A stretch of 64,000 nucleotides of DNA, taken from Methanobacteriota archaeon. Lineage in GTDB: Archaea > Halobacteriota > Methanomicrobia > Methanomicrobiales > Methanoculleaceae. Below, piece by piece: positions 32,584 through 40,607 of the stretch. A program made the translations under genes and the position numbers. Numbering within the stretch: the stretch's first letter is position 1; each line of letters starts with the position of its first letter. Location of the stretch: assembly GCA_016841955.1 (NCBI GenBank), contig JAENYE010000001.1:570025-634024 (forward strand). Direction: 5' to 3'. The notes beneath the pieces were generated by a model. It searched no databases, was not told the origin of the DNA, and saw only the letters and a list, made by a program, of their open reading frames with translations.

Positions 32584-34230
32584 ATGCTTGAAGACCAACA
32601 ATGGCAGCCGGTGCCGGGAACCGCCGGCGCCGAGATCTACCCCTTCCTCCGGAAACCGGACGTCACCTGTTCGAACGCCTACCTCATCCGGACACCCGGC
32701 GAGATCCTGCTCATCGATACCGGGGCCGACGCCGCCCAGATGGACCGGATCATGGCGCTGGTGGAGGTTCTCCTCAGGGAGGCCCCGCGACCGGTCCTCC
32801 TCCTCCTCACCCACTGCCACGCCGATCACTGCTACCAGGCCACCCGGGACCGGCGGTTCCGGTCTCTCCCGCACCTCTGCATCGCCGTCCAGGAGGAGGG
32901 GGCCCGGGCGCTCGAGGCCGGCGATGCGGCCCGGACGATTGCGGAACTCATCGGGTGGGAGATCGAGCCGCTCCCGGTCAGCCTCCACCTCCTCACCGCC
33001 CGCGACCGCGAGACCCTGGAGACGGACGGCGGCATCAATCTCCACCGGCAGCAGATCCCGCTCTGCTCCGGGGACGTCCTTTCGGTCTACCACACCCCCG
33101 GGCACACGCACGACAGCGTCTGCATCCGCCTCGGCGATTACCTCTTCATTGGCGACCTCCTCTTCTCCACGAGCCCCGGGATCGCGGGGATTGCCGGGTG
33201 GGACCAGCCGGCGCTGCTTGCGTCCGTAGGAAGGGTCCGGTGGATCCTCGCCCACGAACCCGTGAGCCTCTGCTGTCCGGGCCACGGCAGGGGTATTCCG
33301 GCCTCTGCAATGCCGGCGCTCCTCGACCGGCTGCAGGGGGAGGCGGAGAAGATGGCCGACATCGGCACCTTCGACCGGGAACGGCTCGCCGACTCCCTGG
33401 AGCACGCCGTCGACCTGCTCCAGGAGGCCAACCGGATCTTTGCGGTGATCGCGGGGCGCCTCTACGCCCTCGCCTACCTCCTTGACGACCTCGGCGAGGC
33501 CTCCGAGGCCCGGCGTTACCAGGAACTCCTGGAATCCGACCAGATCGACGGGTTTCTTGCCGATTTTTCACGGTTCACCGACGAGTTCAACGCCGGAGAG
33601 AAGTTCGAGGTCCAGCTGGTCCTCAAGGCCGTCCAGGTGATCCAGCGGATCGAGGCCCACTTTGCGGGTGACCGGCTCAACCACGTCGTCGATGCGTCGC
33701 TTCTCCACCGGGCCGACCGCCTGCTCACCGACTTCATGAACACGATCATGGGCTACCGGGAGACCGCGCACCTCTCCGCTGCCGACCTCCCGTCGGTGCT
33801 CCGCGACCTCGTTGCCGGGGTTCTGACGCGTCCGTTCTCGGACGAGGCGTTCATCGATTCGGCGGACGACCCGGCGGCATACCGGGCGGAACTCGTCTCC
33901 CGGCTCGCCTATCTCCCGCTCTTCGAGGGGGTCGACCTCGTTGTCGACGAAGACGGCGCCCCCCTCCCGCCGGTGCTGATCGACCGGGAACGGTTCTCCG
34001 ACGAGATCGTCGGCGTCCTCGAGGATATGGCGGCCGCCGGTGCCCGGACGATCCGGCTCTCCTCCCACAGGGAGGGGGATGCGGTCGCGCTCCGGATCCG
34101 GGGTTCCGGCACTCTCTCTCCCCGGAGGTTCCGGTTCTACCGGCGGAAATTCGGGCTCTGTGGGGCATCGCTTGCGATCTCCCGGGACGGTGCCGGCCTT
34201 CTCCTCCTCCTCAAGCCCGCCTCCTCCTGA
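32584..34230 (+). CDS. Metallo-beta-lactamase-fold protein with a C-terminal kinase-like region
   Basis: 548 residues. Residues 1-245 form an MBL hydrolase: THCHADH metal motif at 76-82, YHTPGHTHDSVCIRLGDYLF, and CCPGHGRGIP. A helical region follows (ERLADSLEHAVDLLQEANRI). From about residue 380 the sequence resembles a histidine kinase DHp plus GHKL ATPase in outline: FMNTIMGYRETAHLSAADLP, VLIDRERFSDEIVGVLEDMA (N-box position), then a weak strand-Gly pattern. Neither a phosphorylatable H-box histidine nor intact G boxes can be pointed to, so the kinase part may be degenerate. No partner response regulator is adjacent. Confidence 0.75.
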   Translation: MLEDQQWQPVPGTAGAEIYPFLRKPDVTCSNAYLIRTPGEILLIDTGADAAQMDRIMALVEVLLREAPRPVLLLLTHCHADHCYQATRDRRFRSLPHLCIAVQEEGARALEAGDAARTIAELIGWEIEPLPVSLHLLTARDRETLETDGGINLHRQQIPLCSGDVLSVYHTPGHTHDSVCIRLGDYLFIGDLLFSTSPGIAGIAGWDQPALLASVGRVRWILAHEPVSLCCPGHGRGIPASAMPALLDRLQGEAEKMADIGTFDRERLADSLEHAVDLLQEANRIFAVIAGRLYALAYLLDDLGEASEARRYQELLESDQIDGFLADFSRFTDEFNAGEKFEVQLVLKAVQVIQRIEAHFAGDRLNHVVDASLLHRADRLLTDFMNTIMGYRETAHLSAADLPSVLRDLVAGVLTRPFSDEAFIDSADDPAAYRAELVSRLAYLPLFEGVDLVVDEDGAPLPPVLIDRERFSDEIVGVLEDMAAAGARTIRLSSHREGDAVALRIRGSGTLSPRRFRFYRRKFGLCGASLAISRDGAGLLLLLKPASS

Positions 34231-34309
34231 TCCCGCGTGCCGGTGCCAGGGGCAAACTACTTACCTCCTGCCCCGGAGTCAGGGTGATGGCAACAGAGGG
34301 GGGTTTCCG

Positions 34310-34591
34310 ATGGCGATGGAGCACGTGCCTGGAGTTGACCGCGGCAGAGTGATCCTCTACGCCCTGAGCACCTGCGGCTGGTGTGCCCGGACCAAGCAGC
34401 TCCTCACCGACCTCGGCGTCGGGTTCTCGTACGTCTATGTGGACCTGCTCGCGGGCGAGGAGCGTGACCGCGTGGTCCGGGAGGTCGAACACTGGAACCC
34501 GAAACTTTCTTTCCCGACGGTCGTCGTCGATGACGCGAAGGTGATCGTGGGGTTCCGCGAGAACGAGATCCGGGAGGCTCTCAATGCCTGA
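34310..34591 (+). CDS. Glutaredoxin-family protein
   Basis: 93 residues of the thioredoxin fold with active site STCGWCARTK (C-x-x-C at residues 22-25) and the cis-proline segment SFPTVVVDD. GAGGGGGGT lies seven bases before ATG 34310. It overlaps the downstream FTR-rubredoxin gene by 8 bp, so the two make one redox unit: the FTR-like protein could reduce this glutaredoxin in place of glutathione, as described for similar archaeal systems. Confidence 0.9.
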   Translation: MAMEHVPGVDRGRVILYALSTCGWCARTKQLLTDLGVGFSYVYVDLLAGEERDRVVREVEHWNPKLSFPTVVVDDAKVIVGFRENEIREALNA

Positions 34592-35096
34592 CGGGACGAG
34601 CAACGGGGATCTGGACCGGTTTACGAACGACCTCGACCTCGAGGCGGAGGCCGGCGGATATCACCTCAACCCGGACCGGGAGTTCACCCGGGACCTTGTC
34701 CGGGGCCTGCTCGCGAACCGGGAGCGTTACGGCTACATCTCCTGCCCTTGCCGGCTCGCCTCCGGGAAGCGGGAGGACGACCTCGATATCATCTGCCCCT
34801 GCGACTACCGGGACCCCGATCTCGCCGACTACGGCGCCTGCTACTGTGCCCTCTACGTCACCGCCGACGTGGAGGCCGGCCTCTCCACCCCCGACCCCGT
34901 CCCGGAACGGCGGCCGCCACCGGCGGAACGGCAGCGGCAGAAGGAGGAGCGTGCCGCGGCCGGCCGGGCCCCGGGAGACCTGAAGTATCCGGTCTGGCGG
35001 TGCCGGGTCTGCGGCTACCTCTGCGCCCGGGGCGAGCCGCCCGAGACCTGCCCGATCTGCCGGGTGCCCCGCGACCGGTTCGAGCGGTTCATGTGA
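34584..35096 (+). CDS. Ferredoxin-thioredoxin reductase catalytic subunit fused to rubredoxin
   Basis: 170 residues. Residues 15-100 are the FTR beta chain with the cysteine pattern CPC (54-56), CPC (71-73) and CYC (86-88), which holds a 4Fe-4S cluster beside a redox disulfide. After a Pro/Arg linker the last 35 residues are a rubredoxin with CRVCGY (140-145) and CPICR (156-160). The fusion lets one-electron carriers reduce a disulfide in the neighbouring glutaredoxin. Its 3' end overlaps the convergent permease gene. Confidence 0.92.
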   Translation: MPDGTSNGDLDRFTNDLDLEAEAGGYHLNPDREFTRDLVRGLLANRERYGYISCPCRLASGKREDDLDIICPCDYRDPDLADYGACYCALYVTADVEAGLSTPDPVPERRPPPAERQRQKEERAAAGRAPGDLKYPVWRCRVCGYLCARGEPPETCPICRVPRDRFERFM

Positions 35097-36475
35097 GCCG
35101 GACGAGGCACGCGTAGACGAGGAACGCAGCGACGATCCCGTTCACGGGGGGGGATGCCCGGGACCAGGAGGGCGGCGAGGGAGCCGGCAGCGTAGGCCGC
35201 GAGCCCCTGCCGGTTGAACCGGGGGACGACCTCCTCCTTGAGCGCGGGGTAGCGCACCCGGTGGCGGACGAAGAAGTCGGCCATGATCACCCCGCCGAGC
35301 GGGGGGATGAGCACCCCGAGGAGGACCATGTAGGGGATCAGCCAGTCGTACATCCCGAGGAGCGCGAGCAGGGTCCCGGTGGCGGCGCCGGCGAAGGTGA
35401 CCAACCGCCGGCGTTCGGTCCTGCAGAAGTGGCATCCGGCGACCGAGAAGTTGTAGATGGTGTTGTCCTGGGTCGTCCAGATGTTTAAGAAGAGCATCAG
35501 GACGCCGGCGACGAGGAGGCCCTGGACCGCCAGCACCTCGACGATGTCCGAGAGGCCGTAGACAGCGGCGCCGACGGCTCCGACAGCGATCATCAGTCCG
35601 TTCCCGAAGAAGAACGCGAGGAGCGTGGAGCCGACGGCGGTCCGCACCGACCCGGCGAACCGTGTCCAGTTGGCGACCTGGGTGCCGCCGGAGACGAAGG
35701 TGCCGACGACGATTGTGAGGGCTTCGGCGACCGTGAGCGCTCCCGCCGTCCCCGGTGGGAGGAGACCCGTCACATTTCCGGCGTCCCGGAGGGCGACCAG
35801 CACGCTTGCGGCAATGAGGAGGAGCATCGTCGGGACCGAGACCCACGAGAGGGCTGCAATCCCCCGGCAGCCGACATACGCCGTCAGGCAGAAGGCGAGG
35901 CCAAACGCGACCATCAGGGGGGCCTCGCAGCCCGCATCGAGATCCAGCAGGCGGGCGAGGACGATCGTGACCGTCGCGGTTCCCCAGGCGTACCACCCGA
36001 TCTGGGTGAGCCCGAGGAGGGCGTCCGACCACCGGCTCCCCGCATCGCCGAAGGCGAACCGGGCGGAGAGGACGGTGGAGAGGACGGTTTTGTAGCCGAC
36101 ATACCCGAGGCCGGCGACATAGACGGCGAGGATCGCGCTCCCGCAGAGGATGATGCCGACGAGGTCGGGCCAGAACCGGAACGCGACCCCGATCCTCGCG
36201 CCGCCCCACATCGTGGCGGAGAAGAAGGTGAACCCGAGCAGCACCAGGGTGATCGGCCAGAACCCCTCCCGGGCGAAGCCCGGGACGGCGGAGAGCGGGT
36301 AATCCTCCGTGCCGCTCCGGCCCGTCGCTTCGTCTGTTTCCTCCTCCGGGATCACTGCTGCTCTCGCGATGGTTGAGTTTCTCTGTTGCGGCGTGAAATT
36401 CCTTCCGAATTTCTGCCGCGCAAAGCCCGCGCGGCGTCGCAAGGGCCGGCCCTGCGCCCGCTCCCTCCCCTGCAT
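35015..36475 (-). CDS. NCS1-family (cytosine permease-like) transporter with a C-terminal frameshift
   Basis: About 12 transmembrane helices of the NCS1/CodB nucleobase-cation symporter family (EDYPLSAVPGFAREGFWPIT, GFTFFSATMWGGARIGVAF, GTQVANWTRFAGS, IWTTQDNTIYNFS). After LVPGIPP the frame shifts at a run of eight G (plus strand 35146-35153). With seven G it would read VNGIVAAFLVYACLVRLT and stop at 35089-35091; as given it runs 49 codons further into the convergent FTR gene. The start is uncertain: ATG 36475 adds an unusual basic leader, part of it from a GAAATTC-CTTCC-GAATTTC palindrome (36395-36413), while GTG 36355 gives a normal length. Confidence 0.8.
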   Translation of the reverse strand: MQGRERAQGRPLRRRAGFARQKFGRNFTPQQRNSTIARAAVIPEEETDEATGRSGTEDYPLSAVPGFAREGFWPITLVLLGFTFFSATMWGGARIGVAFRFWPDLVGIILCGSAILAVYVAGLGYVGYKTVLSTVLSARFAFGDAGSRWSDALLGLTQIGWYAWGTATVTIVLARLLDLDAGCEAPLMVAFGLAFCLTAYVGCRGIAALSWVSVPTMLLLIAASVLVALRDAGNVTGLLPPGTAGALTVAEALTIVVGTFVSGGTQVANWTRFAGSVRTAVGSTLLAFFFGNGLMIAVGAVGAAVYGLSDIVEVLAVQGLLVAGVLMLFLNIWTTQDNTIYNFSVAGCHFCRTERRRLVTFAGAATGTLLALLGMYDWLIPYMVLLGVLIPPLGGVIMADFFVRHRVRYPALKEEVVPRFNRQGLAAYAAGSLAALLVPGIPPRERDRRCVPRLRVPRPAHMNRSNRSRGTRQIGQVSGGSPRAQR

Positions 36476-36585
36476 CGTCTCCCCTGCCCGGTGAGGGAAA
36501 AAACGGCTCGTTGTATCTGAAAAAGCCCTCTGTTATCGGCGGCTGATCCAGAGGTGTCATATAGCGGGCCGGGCGATTCTCATGT

Positions 36586-36801
36586 ATGCCGAGCGTGCGG
36601 ATCAACGATGGAGACCTCCCCTCCGGGACCGGCGTGGAGGGGGGACGGAAGAAGAGGCCCGGCGAAACCCCGGACCCCGCCCGCCGGGAGCCCGAACCGG
36701 AGACCGCGAAGACGAAAGAGAACCCCAGGAAGCCCCGGCGAGGAGAGCCCCTCTTCGGGGATGCCGACGGCGCCGATATATTCTACACGAAGCAGAAGTA
36801 G
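36586..36801 (+). CDS. Small charged hypothetical protein
   Basis: 71 residues, very rich in Pro, Arg, Lys, Glu and Gly (GGRKKRPGETPDPARREPEP), likely disordered, with a more ordered end (GEPLFGDADGADIFYTKQK). No homologue recognised. TCATATAGC (36558-36566) is a TATA box at the right distance for a leaderless start at 36586. It stops 1 bp before the stop of the convergent gene, consistent with a real, tightly packed gene. Confidence 0.5.
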   Translation: MPSVRINDGDLPSGTGVEGGRKKRPGETPDPARREPEPETAKTKENPRKPRRGEPLFGDADGADIFYTKQK

Positions 36802-36802
36802 G

Positions 36803-37168
36803 TCACTTCAGTACCCGGATGTCCCCGGCGGAGGCCACCACCACCTCTCGCTCCCCGCGGTAGGTCTGGACGATCCCATAAAGCGTTATGTTCTCGTTCT
36901 CGTGGAGTTCAAGCGCTGCGGCCACGTTCCGCGGCAGAAAGACCGGGGTGCCGTTGACGGTGAGGACCAGGTGTGCGCCGGTCGAAGTCGTTCTGATCTC
37001 TTCGATATTCCCCTCGAGGAGGACCAGCGCCCCGTCAGGAACCTCTGGTGAGTACGGATCCGCCACCAGCGGCCGGCCGACGGCGTCGAAGAGGAGGTGC
37101 GCCGCAAGCACGATCCCGACGACGCATACGAGCACGGCGAGTGCTGCTTTCTCCTGCCGTTCCAGCAT
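36803..37168 (-). CDS. Membrane-anchored OB-fold-like small protein
   Basis: 121 residues: one N-terminal transmembrane helix (LAVLVCVVGIVLAAHLLFDA) and a small beta-barrel of OB type (GALVLLEGNIEEIRTTSTGA, HLVLTVNGTPVFLPRNVA, NITLYGIVQTYRGEREVVV). Such a domain outside the membrane may bind nucleic acid or sugar; no specific family recognised. Divergent from the HTH pair at 37.2 kb. Confidence 0.7.
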   Translation of the reverse strand: MLERQEKAALAVLVCVVGIVLAAHLLFDAVGRPLVADPYSPEVPDGALVLLEGNIEEIRTTSTGAHLVLTVNGTPVFLPRNVAAALELHENENITLYGIVQTYRGEREVVVASAGDIRVLK

Positions 37169-37239
37169 AGATACCCTATAGACCCCCCGGAGTTATAACA
37201 TCCGTCAGTTTGATATGTTAACAGCGTTAACTATCCTGC

Positions 37240-37473
37240 ATGGATGATGTGAACCTGCCCCCGTCCTCCCGCAAGATCCTCCTGCTGCTTGAGGACGGGG
37301 GCGCCCTGACACACAAGGAGCTCGTCCGCCTCAGCAGCCTGGCCCCCCGCACCGTTCGCTATGCTTTAAAGAGGCTCAAAGATAACGATATGATCGTGGA
37401 GAAGTTCAATTTCAGGGACGCCCGGCAGATCCTCTACGAGTACAAAGAATCCCAGATGGTGTCTGCGCAATGA
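37240..37473 (+). CDS. Small winged-helix (MarR/ArsR-like) transcription regulator
   Basis: 77 residues forming a lone winged helix: SSRKILLLLEDGGALTHKEL, the recognition helix APRTVRYALKRLKDND, then a wing ending in DARQILYEY. Overlaps the next HTH gene by ATGA. Two different small DNA-binding proteins made in a 1:1 coupled fashion suggest a regulatory pair. Target unknown. Confidence 0.85.
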   Translation: MDDVNLPPSSRKILLLLEDGGALTHKELVRLSSLAPRTVRYALKRLKDNDMIVEKFNFRDARQILYEYKESQMVSAQ

Positions 37474-37787
37474 CCGAGCCTCCTTCCTGCGACATCATGC
37501 GGTGCGACACCCTCGTCCGCAGACTGCTCCCCCAGATGCGTGCCGAGATGGTCTATCGCCTGGTGAACGAGCGCGGGATCAGCCAGAGCGAGGCCTCAAA
37601 GCGTCTCGGGATCAGCAGGGCCGCGATATCCCAGTACATGAGCCGAAAGCGCGGATTTAACCGGGAAGACTTCCCCGGCGACCTTGAGGTGGTCATCGAG
37701 CGGTGGGTTTCCGCCGTCGCCTCGGGCGAGGGGACGATCACCATCTGCGACGTCTGCCGCTCCGCCGATCCTGTCGGAAGACAGTGA
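37470..37787 (+). CDS. Small HTH transcription regulator with flanking cysteines
   Basis: 105 residues. The HTH is GISQSEASKRLGISRAAISQ (about 36-55), followed by YMSRKRGF. Cysteines sit at both ends (CDIMRC near the start, ICDVC near the end) and could bind a metal or a 4Fe-4S cluster; this cysteine-flanked HTH layout is common in methanogens. ATG lies inside the preceding stop (ATGA). Stops 4 bp before the convergent phospholipase D-like gene. Confidence 0.85.
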   Translation: MTEPPSCDIMRCDTLVRRLLPQMRAEMVYRLVNERGISQSEASKRLGISRAAISQYMSRKRGFNREDFPGDLEVVIERWVSAVASGEGTITICDVCRSADPVGRQ

Positions 37788-37791
37788 GGCC

Positions 37792-39468
37792 TCAGGTGCG
37801 CTTCCGCCGGTAGAGGTAGAGCCCCGTAAGCCCGGCGAGTATGCACGCCGCCGCCACTATTTTGAGCCGGTCCGGCCCGGGAGCGCCGCTCGCTCCTTTT
37901 TCCTTCGAGGCATTCCAGTCGTCCAGAAAGACCCTGGTGTAGTAGGCGGCGATATCCGGGTGCTCGATGATCACGCCCGCTTCCCGGTTGAACGCCGGCG
38001 AGTTGGCGTTCCAGTTGATGCTGCTGACGAGCACCGCCCGGCCGTCGACGATGACCCCCTTGTTGTGGATCTTCGCGAGGTTGTTCGCTTCGAGATCCGC
38101 GAGCCTTGCTGCGAGCGGCAGCCCTTCGGCCGCGGCGATCCGGTTGACGACCTCGACCATCTCGTCGTTGTCCGCATCGCCCTCGGTGTTGAACCAGGCG
38201 GAGTCAAGGAGCACCCGCACGAGAACCCCCCGCCGGGAGGCATCGATCGCGGCCGCAAGGTAGGGGTTCAGGCCGTAGGCGGTCTCGTTTGTGATGTAGG
38301 CCTGCTCGATCGCGATGCTCTCCTCCGCGCCCTCGATCAGCCGGAGGATGAGCGCGCTCGTATCGGGGGATACGACCGGAGTCACCCGCGCTCCCACCGC
38401 GCGGCAGGCAGTAAACTCGACGGTGTAGGGGGGTGCCCAGGGCGTGCTGAGATTGGCCGTCGTGCCCTCGAGCGGGACGATATCCCCGCCCGCCGTATCA
38501 AGGAGGAAGACCTCACGGAAGTAGGCCGCGAGCCCGGCGTCCTCGAGGCAGACCCCCCACCCGCGGTTGCCCTGCAGCCCCGGAGCCGGGTAGCCGCCGG
38601 GCTTGAAGTTCTCGCTCCCGAGCAGAACGGTGCTCCCGTCGATGACCAGGTACTTGGCATGGTCGTAGCGGTACTTCGCATGGGCGGCGTCGGTCGTCGT
38701 CATCGAGAGGACCGGAATACCGCTCCGGTTGAGGGCGCCCGCGACCGCCCGCTCCTCCGGCGGCAGACCACCCACCGGCCCGCCCTCGAGGAGGACGGTC
38801 ACGGCCACGCCCCGTTCGCGGGCGCGGACGAGATCGGCTGCCATGGCCGGATCGGTGAACTCATAGACGTTTGCCAGGATCTCGCGTTCCGCCCCCGCGA
38901 CCGCCGCCGAGAAGACCTCGTACGAGCAGTCCGGGGCGGCAAAAGCGGTCACTGCGACGCCCTCGAAGGTTGCGGGCAGGAGACGGGACTGGCCGATGGA
39001 GAGCGGGCGCGGGTCCCAGACACCTTCCTCGAGGTAGTGGATCTGTCCCTCCCGTGGGTGGACGTCGGCGGGCCAGGCGACCTGCTGGATGAGGGTGGTC
39101 CCCCGGTAGAGGAGGAGTTCGTCGGCCCGGTTCGCCATCAGGAGGTTCCCGTTCGGGATCACGTCCGGCACGGCCGGCGTCCGCGCCTCGATCTCGAAGT
39201 CGGGAGGGTAACCGTGGGCCTGCTCGAACGCGGGGCCGTTCCTCGCGATCACCAGCCGCCCGTCGATCGGGGTCCCCGGCGGGAACCGGTACCCGCCCTC
39301 GCCGTCCGAGAGGACGAACCCGTCGAGCACCCCCGACCCCTCGAGCACCAGGTACTCGTCGGGGTCGCCGGGCTGGTAGGGGTCCGGACAGAACTCGACG
39401 ATCCGGACGCCGCCGGCCGTGCAGGCAAGGAGGCAGAGGAGCAGGACAACCGTGGCGATCCGGCGCAT
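37792..39468 (-). CDS. Surface phospholipase D-like protein with lamin-tail-like N-terminus
   Basis: 558 residues. A signal peptide (IATVVLLLCLLACTAGG) is followed by a lamin-tail-like beta domain (VRIVEFCPDPYQPGDPDEYL ... FVLSDGEGGYRFPPGTPIDG), then two PLD half-domains with HKD motifs HAKYLVIDG (about 266-274) and HNKGVIVDG (about 463-471), and a C-terminal helix plus RRKR anchor. The paired HKD motifs make one active site, which would cleave phosphodiesters (lipid or nucleic acid) outside the cell. Shares a 40-bp divergent promoter region with the mfnE-like gene. Confidence 0.87.
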   Translation of the reverse strand: MRRIATVVLLLCLLACTAGGVRIVEFCPDPYQPGDPDEYLVLEGSGVLDGFVLSDGEGGYRFPPGTPIDGRLVIARNGPAFEQAHGYPPDFEIEARTPAVPDVIPNGNLLMANRADELLLYRGTTLIQQVAWPADVHPREGQIHYLEEGVWDPRPLSIGQSRLLPATFEGVAVTAFAAPDCSYEVFSAAVAGAEREILANVYEFTDPAMAADLVRARERGVAVTVLLEGGPVGGLPPEERAVAGALNRSGIPVLSMTTTDAAHAKYRYDHAKYLVIDGSTVLLGSENFKPGGYPAPGLQGNRGWGVCLEDAGLAAYFREVFLLDTAGGDIVPLEGTTANLSTPWAPPYTVEFTACRAVGARVTPVVSPDTSALILRLIEGAEESIAIEQAYITNETAYGLNPYLAAAIDASRRGVLVRVLLDSAWFNTEGDADNDEMVEVVNRIAAAEGLPLAARLADLEANNLAKIHNKGVIVDGRAVLVSSINWNANSPAFNREAGVIIEHPDIAAYYTRVFLDDWNASKEKGASGAPGPDRLKIVAAACILAGLTGLYLYRRKRT

Positions 39469-39508
39469 ACGCAGGGTTATGTCTTTTCCGGTTTAATAGC
39501 AGAACGAT

Positions 39509-40111
39509 ATGACAACGCTTGCATCCCCGCTGGTCGTCAAGGTGGGTGGAAGCCTCTTTGACCGGGTCGTCCCCCTGCTCGACATCTTCCGCGAGGTCGG
39601 GCGCCCGGTGCTGATCGTGCCCGGCGGCGGGAAGTTCGCCGACCTCGTCCGGCGGCTGAACGTCTCCGATACCGCCGCCCACTGGATGGCGATCGCCGGC
39701 ATGGAGCAGTTCGGGTGGTATATCGCCTCGCACGGCGTCCCGGCGGTCTCCGCTCTCACGCTGCCGGCGGAGGTGACGGTCCTCCTCCCCTACTGCGCTC
39801 TCCGGCAGGCTGACCCCCTCCCTCACTCCTGGAACGTCACCTCCGACACGATCGCCGCCTGGGTCGCGAAAGAACTCTCGGTCGACCTCCTCCTCCTCAA
39901 ATCGGTCGACGGTATCCACCACCACCGCAGGCTCCTCTCAAGGGTCGAGGACCCCGCCCTCGCCCCCGACGAGGTCGATCCTTCGCTCATCCGGTTCGTC
40001 TTCGAGCACGATCTGCGGGCCAGGGTGGTGAACGGCAGGCATGACGACCGGGTCCGCCGGGCCCTCCGGGATGAGGCGGTTGTGGGGACTCTCGTCGATC
40101 CGAGATTTTAA
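39509..40111 (+). CDS. mfnE: Amino-acid-kinase-fold protein, probably MfnE of methanofuran biosynthesis
   Basis: 200 residues. The ATP/substrate loops VVKVGGSLFD and LIVPGGGKFADLVR are those of the amino acid kinase superfamily, and NVTSDTIAAWVAKELSVDLL plus LLLKSVDGIH match the short methanogen branch that phosphorylates (aminomethyl)furan-methyl phosphate for methanofuran. Other short kinases of this fold cannot be wholly excluded. Methanofuran is the first C1 carrier of CO2-reducing methanogenesis, so this gene supports the methanogen assignment. Downstream come the Zn-ribbon and EF-1beta genes. Confidence 0.8.
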   Translation: MTTLASPLVVKVGGSLFDRVVPLLDIFREVGRPVLIVPGGGKFADLVRRLNVSDTAAHWMAIAGMEQFGWYIASHGVPAVSALTLPAEVTVLLPYCALRQADPLPHSWNVTSDTIAAWVAKELSVDLLLLKSVDGIHHHRRLLSRVEDPALAPDEVDPSLIRFVFEHDLRARVVNGRHDDRVRRALRDEAVVGTLVDPRF

Positions 40112-40156
40112 TTGCTGCGGGGGCGATATGATAGGTTAACATTCGAGGAAACAACG

Positions 40157-40321
40157 ATGACAGCGAGAGATCGATGTACCTCCTGCAACGCCACACTGGC
40201 CGAGGACGGCTCCACCTGGTTCCCGTGCCCGGTGTGTGCGCACGAGATTAACAGGTGCTACCGGTGCAGGGAGCAGAGCATAGGCTACACGTGCCCGAAA
40301 TGCGGGTTCCGGGGGCCATAA
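40157..40321 (+). CDS. Small zinc-ribbon protein linked to EF-1beta
   Basis: 54 residues with four CxxC knuckles: CTSCNATL, CPVCAHE, CYRCREQ and CPKCGFRG, enough for two zinc sites. The family occurs across archaea directly upstream of the elongation factor 1-beta gene and is thought to be RNA-binding. GAGGA seven bases before ATG 40157 sets the start. The stop is 2 bp before the EF-1beta ATG, so co-translation is likely. Confidence 0.9.
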   Translation: MTARDRCTSCNATLAEDGSTWFPCPVCAHEINRCYRCREQSIGYTCPKCGFRGP

Positions 40322-40323
40322 CA

Positions 40324-40578
40324 ATGGGAAACGTAGCCATAATCGTGAAGATAATGCCCGAATCCCCCGATGTCGACCGTGAAGCACTCAAAGCAGCGGT
40401 CAAGGCGGCCGTCCCGGTCGACGATATCAGGGAAGAGCCGATCGGCTTCGGTCTCGTGGCACTGAAAGCCGCCATCGTCGTCCCCGATAAAGCGGGGGCT
40501 CCCGATGAAGTCGAAGCAGCGCTCCAGAATCTTGAAGGCGTCGCAAGCGCCGAGATCATCGAATCCACGCTTGTATAA
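40324..40578 (+). CDS. ef1b: Translation elongation factor 1-beta (archaeal)
   Basis: 84 residues of archaeal EF-1beta, the guanine nucleotide exchange factor for EF-1alpha. Visible family blocks: GNVAIIVKIMPESPDVD, IREEPIGFGLVALKAAIVVP, and the terminal EGVASAEIIESTLV. Length is normal for the archaeal form (about 85-90). It ends 29 bp before the convergent malate dehydrogenase stop. Confidence 0.95.
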   Translation: MGNVAIIVKIMPESPDVDREALKAAVKAAVPVDDIREEPIGFGLVALKAAIVVPDKAGAPDEVEAALQNLEGVASAEIIESTLV

Positions 40579-40607
40579 GTGGATCCTTGATACCCGTTTT
40601 TTCCGAT

